A DNA stretch of 64,000 nucleotides. Source: Gnetum montanum. Its lineage: Eukaryota; Streptophyta; Gnetopsida; Gnetales; Gnetaceae. This document shows positions 58,321 through 64,000 of the stretch, piece after piece; the first letter of the stretch is position 1, and every line of letters starts with the position of its first letter. The stretch spans positions 208,340 through 272,339 of the forward strand of contig MNCI01025409.1 in assembly GCA_015680685.1 (NCBI GenBank), in the 5' to 3' direction. Made by a program: the position numbers and the translations under genes. Under the pieces are notes generated by a model, which worked only from the letters and a program-made list of their open reading frames with translations, searched no databases and was not told the origin of the DNA.

Positions 58321-58330
58321 AGCCCTTTTA

Positions 58331-59010
58331 AGCTTTCGGATGAAGCTAAATTGTATCTTTAGGGGATATAAGTTTAGAATCACTTGAAGAAGAAGAAATT
58401 CTAAATGAACTATATCAGAGTTTATAAAAATCGTGGGCAAATAAGTGTCGTCAGGACGGATCCCAAGATGAATATTTTTCTAAGTTTCAGAGATGAAGAT
58501 CCTAGTCATGATATACGACAGCCATCAAAGAATATGACTGGTGAGGGCCTGTTCAATGACAGCACGTCTATAAGGAAGCTTCGCCTCCAGGTTAGTCGTA
58601 ACGGAAACTATGCTGAGAAATAGGATAAAGAACGCCTTGAATATTACAACGAAGACAATTTAACCACTGATGATTATATCTTCACTCTTCAAGAACAAGA
58701 AATTTTATTTGGTACTCTTGCCAAACAGAAAGAGATTATGCCAGGAAATCATGGTAGAGTGGTTTAGGCAGAATAGTATCTTAATAGTAATTCTTCTGGC
58801 ATTGGACAACCTTACCAAAGCCAGGCACTACCAACCAATGCATTTGGTTCTTCTGGCAATCATCACATAACCAGCAAAGCACAATTTTTATAGGGAACCG
58901 AAAATGCCAAAGCGTCCATAACTTTTGAAAGCGCCACTGCGTAAGCAACGACTATGTACAGAAATAGACGGTTCCGACCAAAAAAAATGGATAAAATAAG
59001 ATCAATCTAT
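58331..59010 (+). pseudogene. Unrecognised host-gene fragment
   Basis: Starts where the Gypsy element ends. From 58405 an open frame of 72 codons has NIFLSFRDEDPSHDIRQPSK and STSIRKLRLQVSRN. After a TAG it continues ERLEYYNEDNLTTDDYIFTL, QEQEILFGTLAKQKEIMPGN, and SSGIGQPYQSQALPTNAF, with every further interruption being TAG in place of what would be CAG. Upstream, in another frame, LEEEEILNELYQSL is seen. Base composition and wording are gene-like, unlike the retroelements around. I do not recognise the family. Confidence 0.5.
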
Positions 59011-59480
59011 TTGCTGAGATCACGCTGATGCACGATTTTCCTCTATGACAAGCTAAATTATACATGCACGAATTGGCTATGTGACAAAATAAGTTCCTTG
59101 CAGACAAAATCTAAGTTGAAAATAGCATTACTATTATGATTATTCTTACAAGTATTTTCGTAAAGGAGAAATTGCAAGGTGAAATCCTACAGAAGATGCG
59201 TACATAGGAAAATATCGCAAGAGAGAAGAATATGAGGAGAAGGAAGAAATAGCATATGCGAATTCATGAAGTTGTATGGAGTCCAATCATCATGATTGGC
59301 ATTGCTGCCGCAGTCGCGTCTAATCCTCCATTGTGCTGCACCCTCAGCCATGTCAACAAAACCCTTGTCGCGTTTCTCTTCACCTGTCATGCAAGCTTAT
59401 TCCATCCTCACCACCTGCGTCGTCGTTGTTGTCGTCAACGTTCAAAAAATTCATTGTAATTTTAGTTATCCATATTGTAG
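59011..59480. other. Spacer
   Basis: No supported gene. Short frames on both strands here lack recognisable motifs. Confidence 0.4.
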
Positions 59481-59695
59481 CTGTGAAAGCTGCAAAACAG
59501 GCTGGCGCTTTGCTTTCCTATGATCCCAATGTTAGGCTGCCTCTGTGGCCCTCCCACGAGGCTACACGCCAAGCAATTTTGAGCATCTACAATGAAGCAG
59601 ACATCACTAAGGTTGGCGATGAAGAAGTGATCTTTCTCATAGATATTACACAAAGACCTTCCATGGCAGTGTGGACAGCGTTCCTCTTGTTGCGT
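59481..59695 (+). pseudogene. Fructokinase fragment
   Basis: Fructokinases (pfkB family) phosphorylate fructose in the cytosol or plastid. After a 3'-splice-like attgtag (to 59480) the frame reads [52 protein letters not shown], all typical of plant fructokinase. At about 59638 it shifts frame into [18 protein letters not shown]. This matches the part some 40 residues further on in the family (RYYTKxFHGSV), just ahead of the GAGD site. The segment between, and an expected intron, are missing, so this is a deletion-joined relic. Substrate-loop and GAGD parts are absent. Confidence 0.82.
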
Positions 59696-59919
59696 TGCTG
59701 CCGCTGCCGCCTTCGAAGCTCTCACTAATAGCACCAGAAGGAACCATCTCAATGCAAGGCCAGAAACATTGCATGTCCCATCTCCGGCCAAATTAGTGGC
59801 AATGGATTAATCTTGCGGCAGTGGCATTGTTTTGGAGTTGCAGTGAAATCAATGCAGTGCTGTTGTTATTATTAAGTGGTTAACTATTTATTATTATTAT
59901 AGAGATATTTCCAAACCTT

Positions 59920-60498
59920 ATGGAGTCCGCTCCCTTGATTTCGTCAAACCCTCACACAGTTGAGGATGTCTTTAAAGACTTCCAAGGACATTGGTTTGCC
60001 ATCATCCGTGCACTAACCATCGATGTCGACAGTTTTTATTCACAATGTGATCTTGAGAGAGAAAATTTGTGTCTTTATGGATATCCAAATGATACATGGG
60101 AAGTTAATCTACCTACTGAAGAAGTTCCACTAGAGCTTCTTGAACCAATTTTGGGTATCAGCTTTGCTCGAGATGGTATGCATTAGAAAGACTGGCTTTC
60201 CTTGGTTGCTGTACATAGTGATTCTTGGTTACTATCTGTTGCTTATTATCATGGTGCTCACTTTAATTTTGTTGAAAGGAGGCATTTTTTTACCATGATA
60301 AATGAGCTTCCAACTATTTTTGAGTTGGTTGCTGAGAGGCATCATGCGAAAGGGTTTGGTAGAAGCAATGGAAGCAAAACAAGCCATCTTGGAAAGAGAA
60401 ATGCTGAAGGTGAGAAGAAAATTTCTAAACAATGTGTAGCCAAAAAAGAGAAGAAGAAGAAAAAATATATTTTTCAAGCGAGCTGGGGCCAAAGTTAA
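59920..60498 (+). pseudogene. Alfin-like protein gene copy, intronless and truncated
   Basis: Alfin-like proteins are nuclear histone-mark readers with an N-terminal Alfin domain and a C-terminal PHD finger. From ATG 59920: [71 protein letters not shown], then TAG at 60184, and in the same frame [40 protein letters not shown]. The Alfin domain is thus complete but for one stop. Introns usual in the family are absent, suggesting a copy made from mRNA. In place of the PHD finger there is a Lys-rich tail ending at 60498. Confidence 0.87.
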
Positions 60499-60580
60499 TC
60501 CTTCTAAATTTTCTTTTTAAATTTTTATTGCTTGAGGGCTTGTTTTTCTAATTTGTTTGTATTTTGAATGACCCACAAAT

Positions 60581-61361
60581 TGTAAAATACATTGAAATTG
60601 GTGAAAGAAAACAAATATCTAGCACACATCCAACTCATGCCAACTATCCATGGGACACATGTCACTAGATCTGCTTTCCTCTCATCTCCCAACCATTGAT
60701 TCCATTCTTGAAAACCCTAGCCAAACCCTAGCCCAACCCTATAAATACCCTATCAATTCACACAAACTGGAGGAGGCAAAAAGAAGAAGATTGAGGGAGG
60801 CAAAAATTGGAGAGATTGGCAATTCTGAAAAAGGACAGAACTTGCAATCCTTGGGCACTCGGCACATCTGATATTTGGCTTCCAAGTTTTTCTCACGTTC
60901 ATTCCATTTCATCATCACATCATCATGTCATATCATTCCGAGGCTAGGCGTTTGACTTGCCATCCACACTTGTGCAGCTACGCTTTGACCGGTGCATATT
61001 CCTATTTGAACAATACAATATAGTTTCATCATTGCCTCCTATTTACATTATTTACTTTGGTTTATGCTTTTTTTACAATATAACTCTGTTTATACTTTAT
61101 TTATAATTCAGTACGCTTTATTTACATTTTGTATCGTTGTTTACATTCCGTTTACATCCTGTTTACGATAACCCCAACGCTAGCCGTAGCTTACGCTCGG
61201 GGAAGTCCTTGGTTGATTTGCATGCAAACCATCCAAGGCACTTTGCCTTCATCCCTTTTCCAGCTTGTCCTCAAGCGAAGGCAGGGTCGACTGTGCCTGC
61301 GCAACGATCTCTCGGTGTCTGTTGCCCTTCCAGCCTTACACCGACGATTTAGGTTGGTACA
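60581..61361 (+). repeat. 5' LTR of Tat-type Gypsy element
   Basis: The right end is set by a primer-site-like TGGTGCTAGAAGGAGGG starting at 61367; the LTR most likely ends ...GGTTGGTACA at 61361. TATAAATA at 60740-60747 follows a run of ccctagccaaaccctagcccaa wording. The left edge (tgtaaaat at 60581) is a guess because the 3' LTR is outside the window. Confidence 0.55.
60740..60747 (+). promoter_or_regulatory. TATA box of Tat-type LTR
   Basis: TATAAATA, with the transcribed leader region following. Likely start signal for the downstream gag. Confidence 0.6.
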
Positions 61362-61366
61362 GTTTT

Positions 61367-61383
61367 TGGTGCTAGAAGGAGGG
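61367..61383 (+). other. Primer-binding site of Tat-type element
   Basis: TGGTGCTAGAAGGAGGG a few bases after the LTR end. This wording recurs after LTRs of Tat/Ogre-like elements. I do not assign the tRNA with confidence. Confidence 0.55.
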
Positions 61384-61548
61384 CCACTTTCTTGTTATTG
61401 GTTAAAACCTCACTACCTTTCAAAACTCATCCATCTTGCCCATTTGAGTCTCTTCATCCTTGTTGATTACACTGAGCTTATTTCACCCCACGCTACAACT
61501 GCTTGCGATCCAACTCCATTCTTCTACCCTAGTCCATTCACGTTTATC

Positions 61549-63914
61549 ATGGAATCTTCCCAAGTGAACCCAGTAATACTACCGATTGCTGACTTTGGGG
61601 CTAAAGCTTCAAACCATATGATTGCTACGGAATCCATAACCATTACTGAACACATAAATCCTCAAGGCCCTACACGCCAATCCCTCAGGCTACAAGTCAA
61701 AGGCCCTATTCACGCAACTCTTACACCCAAGCAGTATAATTTTATCTGTGTCAAGATCCAAGCCAACCTACCCATTGATCGTATAGAGAGGGAAGCTAAG
61801 CAAAAATATGAATTCATCCACAAAGGAGGACATGAGTTTATCCCTTTAACTTTTGACATAATCCCACTGTCTGAAAATCATCATAAACTCATATCCCAAC
61901 TTCTTATGGCTAGAAGTCAAGCCTTACAACTACCTCCCATAGAGCCTCAAGACGAAGAAGATGACTTTGCTGTCCAATCTAAACATGGAGAATCATACCA
62001 TACCATTAGCCCCCATGCCCACACAAACCCATTATTCCATCCTTTCCTGGAAGAAACTATGTTTCCTTATTCATCCACAAACACTCGAGGACCTGTTCCC
62101 CATTCCATTCCTATCTTCTCTATGCTCAATAACATTCACTTTGATGCGTCCACTTCCATAATTCCTCCACCAGTACAGTCCCAACAACTCACCCAAACCA
62201 ACGTAGGGTCAATCCTACAACCTCAAGTAATTGGAATACCGTCAGTCATACTAGCTTCCACATCCACCCATTACATACCCTAGATGCAAATTCATAGGGC
62301 ACCATTGATTACTCCTACCCAACATGTTCAAGGTATTACCTCACAACCTGTGGCTGGGTAGTGGGTTCCACCAGTAGTCTTGGTTTCGAATACCATCCCA
62401 CCACAACAAATGTTAGCCCAACAACCTGCTTTTCCACAAACAATGCAACAATTAAACCATTATCATCCACAATCAACTCAATCCATTGGTTTGCCTACTG
62501 CCCAAGAATGGGCAGGCACACAAAAAATGATGCACTCGTTAGTAGAAGAACTAAAATTCCTTAAAAATTTCAACGAGGAAGTCAAGGTACTAGATTTCTA
62601 TAAAGATGACCTAATTGACCCCTCAGTTCCACCCTTGACCTTGCCAAAAGGAGTCTCATTACCTCAACTGACCAAGTACAATGGAGAAGGGGACCCAAAT
62701 GCCCACCTAGTGACATTTAGAACTGAAAGCCTTTTACTTCAGCATGGCTCCATGTAATCTTGCGAGTGTTTGCAATGTCCTTAACCGGAAAGGCCTTAGA
62801 CTGTTATCGATCTTTACCCCGTGGCTCCATATCTAGTTTAGAGAATTTGCTGCATCAGTTTGTCACCCGTTTCAAGTACAATTTGAAACCTGAAGCCACA
62901 TTAGATAGCTTGATTCAAATTAAACAAGTGCCTTTAGAGCTAGCATAGAAATTTATCCAAAGGTGGAGTGTAGCCTTAAACGAACTTCATGAACCTATCT
63001 CCAAAACATATTTACTCACTATCCTTAAGTCAACCGTGAATGACTTTATTAAGTCAAAACTTTACTACCTGAAAGCCTGCACATTGAGCCAAGCATTCGT
63101 ACAAATCAAAGACATAGAAGAAGCGGCACAAACAAGTAATGACCTAGCCTACTCAACCTTTAGGAGCCAACACACGAGGAAAGATAAATCCAAAACAATA
63201 GTAGTAGCAGTGGTTGAGGGAAAACAACCTGCTATCCCAAACAACTATGAAAGAACCACACCCACTCATACACCTAGAAATTCCTCAAATAGAAACAGCA
63301 ACATAGGTCATGCCCGTATCTTCAAAAGGAAAGACCCTACTCAATACACACCATTGCCCATGAAGCCTTCACAACTGCTTGATCAACTTCTAAAGGTTGG
63401 GCTAATTCAACAGAAACAAATGTCTCCTGCGGCCTCACAAAGACATGATCGGTTTTGCGAATTGGTCAAAAATCCAGCCTTAGCAACATCCAAGGAACCT
63501 CTCATTCCAAAAGTCTTTAGGTTAGATAGGTTTTGTGAATATCATCAATGGTGTGGTCATGGGATTGATTATTTCTTTGCATTGAAACAAGACATACAAC
63601 GCATGATAGATGGGGGCGAAGTAGTGTTCAATGAGACAAACCCGATAAGGCCTCGAAACCAATCCATGGGGGTCTACAAGGATCCTCTCAATACCAAAAC
63701 CAATGATGCCCCATATGTGATTAATACTATCCATATGGAAAATAGACAAGACGTTCCACAAAGACCTTTTGTGATTCAGAGGCCTTTAGAAAACACACCT
63801 ACCCCAACATCTCCTCAAACCCCTTTTACCACACGCACATCCCCCACACCATCAAAACCATTCATCATCCACGTACCTCCTTCGGTTGCCACTGCAAAAA
63901 AACATACCATCTGA
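61549..63914 (+). pseudogene. gag of Tat-type Gypsy element, nearly intact
   Basis: From ATG 61549 (the open frame extends upstream to 61129 through the LTR end and leader) the protein opens MESSQVNPVILPIADFGAKA. It runs through a Gln/Pro-rich stretch to the capsid block LPQLTKYNGEGDPNAHLVTF (about 62660-62718), ALDCYRSLPRGSISSLENLL and FVTRFKYNL. Then IKDIEEAAQ and the knuckle region FCEYHQWCGHGIDYFFALKQ with DIQRMIDGG (about 63533-63622), typical of Tat/Ogre gags, here lacking the last Cys. Damage is light: TAG at 62281, 62359 and 62946, and a TAA plus frameshift near 62757. TGA at 63912 ends the open frame. The element continues past the window. Confidence 0.87.
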
Positions 63915-64000
63915 AAACCGACCCATTCCCTTTGTGGTTCGGGTGCCAAAACATCCTGGCACACAACCCACCTCCACTTCTCGACGACCTTTGCGAGAAT

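Larger units (their letters stand above)
46501..58330 (+). mobile_element. Pol-less Athila-like element, 3' end missing
   Basis: 5' LTR, primer site, gag (split by a LINE), non-coding spacer, TATA-containing leader, and env-like ORF to about 58320; no 3' LTR follows. No protease, RT, RNase H or integrase lies between the gag end (about 54250) and the env-like ORF (56642). The order gag, spacer, env-like ORF is the same as in the inverted copy at 24100-27437. It is cut off at about 58330 against unrelated sequence. Confidence 0.75.

Noticed and set aside
59462-59791. 109-codon minus-strand frame with a signal-peptide-like start
   Set aside because: It lies antisense to the clear fructokinase match at 59481-59695 and has no family resemblance.
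1-64000. CRISPR array, bacterial operons or phage
   Set aside because: No regularly spaced short repeats, no bacterial gene layout; all recognisable features are plant nuclear.

Overview
The window looks like nuclear DNA of a seed plant with a large, retrotransposon-filled genome, most likely a conifer or other gymnosperm. It is AT-rich and holds almost no intact gene. Old retroelements lie nested inside one another. Recognisable host gene remnants are plant-type: a type I metacaspase, a fructokinase fragment and an Alfin-like gene copy. A Penelope-like element with a GIY-YIG endonuclease lies near 37-39 kb; such elements ('Dryad') were described from conifers. I cannot name the species.

Layout. 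1-938: LTR and tRNA-Asp-type primer site of a reverse-strand Gypsy element running off the left edge. 1.7-4.2 kb: a LINE copy whose 5' part is inverted relative to its 3' part. 4574-14527: a structurally complete Athila-like Ty3/Gypsy element (LTRs, primer site, gag, protease, RT, RNase H, integrase, polypurine tract) between perfect ACCTT duplications; its frames are full of stops. 14.5-19.7 kb: sparse spacer with tRNA-like SINE scraps and a 5'-truncated LINE. 19.7-36.05 kb: an RTE-type LINE split by a 15.3 kb Gypsy element, which itself contains an inverted relative (24.1-27.4 kb) and a small Copia-type gag-only element (30.9-34.3 kb). 36054-36996 is an N gap. 37.2-39.06 kb: the Penelope-like element, partly mis-joined. 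41.2-44.3 kb: a damaged metacaspase gene on the minus strand. 46501-58330: another pol-less Gypsy element whose gag is interrupted by a full-length 5.8 kb LINE with a 10-bp target duplication. 58.3-60.5 kb: a cluster of host-gene debris. 60.6 kb to the right edge: a much younger Tat-type Gypsy element, LTR and gag only.

The most interesting pattern is a family of Athila-related elements, seen in three copies, that keeps the LTRs, primer site and gag, shows no pol, and carries a 3' ORF resembling the 'env-like'/plant-transposon-protein ORF of Athila and Calypso elements. In two copies this ORF is preceded by its own TATA-containing leader. All copies here are decayed, so any activity is inference.

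Assembly quality matters. Single Ns at 2072, 18872, 27438, 35078, 37548, 38528, 39056, 41544, 56828 and 56991 mark contig joins. Four are flanked by unmerged direct overlaps. Two short contigs (38529-39055 and 56829-56990) appear to be placed in the wrong orientation. Coordinates of decayed domains come from reading by eye and are approximate to tens of bases; LTR, duplication and motif positions were counted exactly unless marked approximate.
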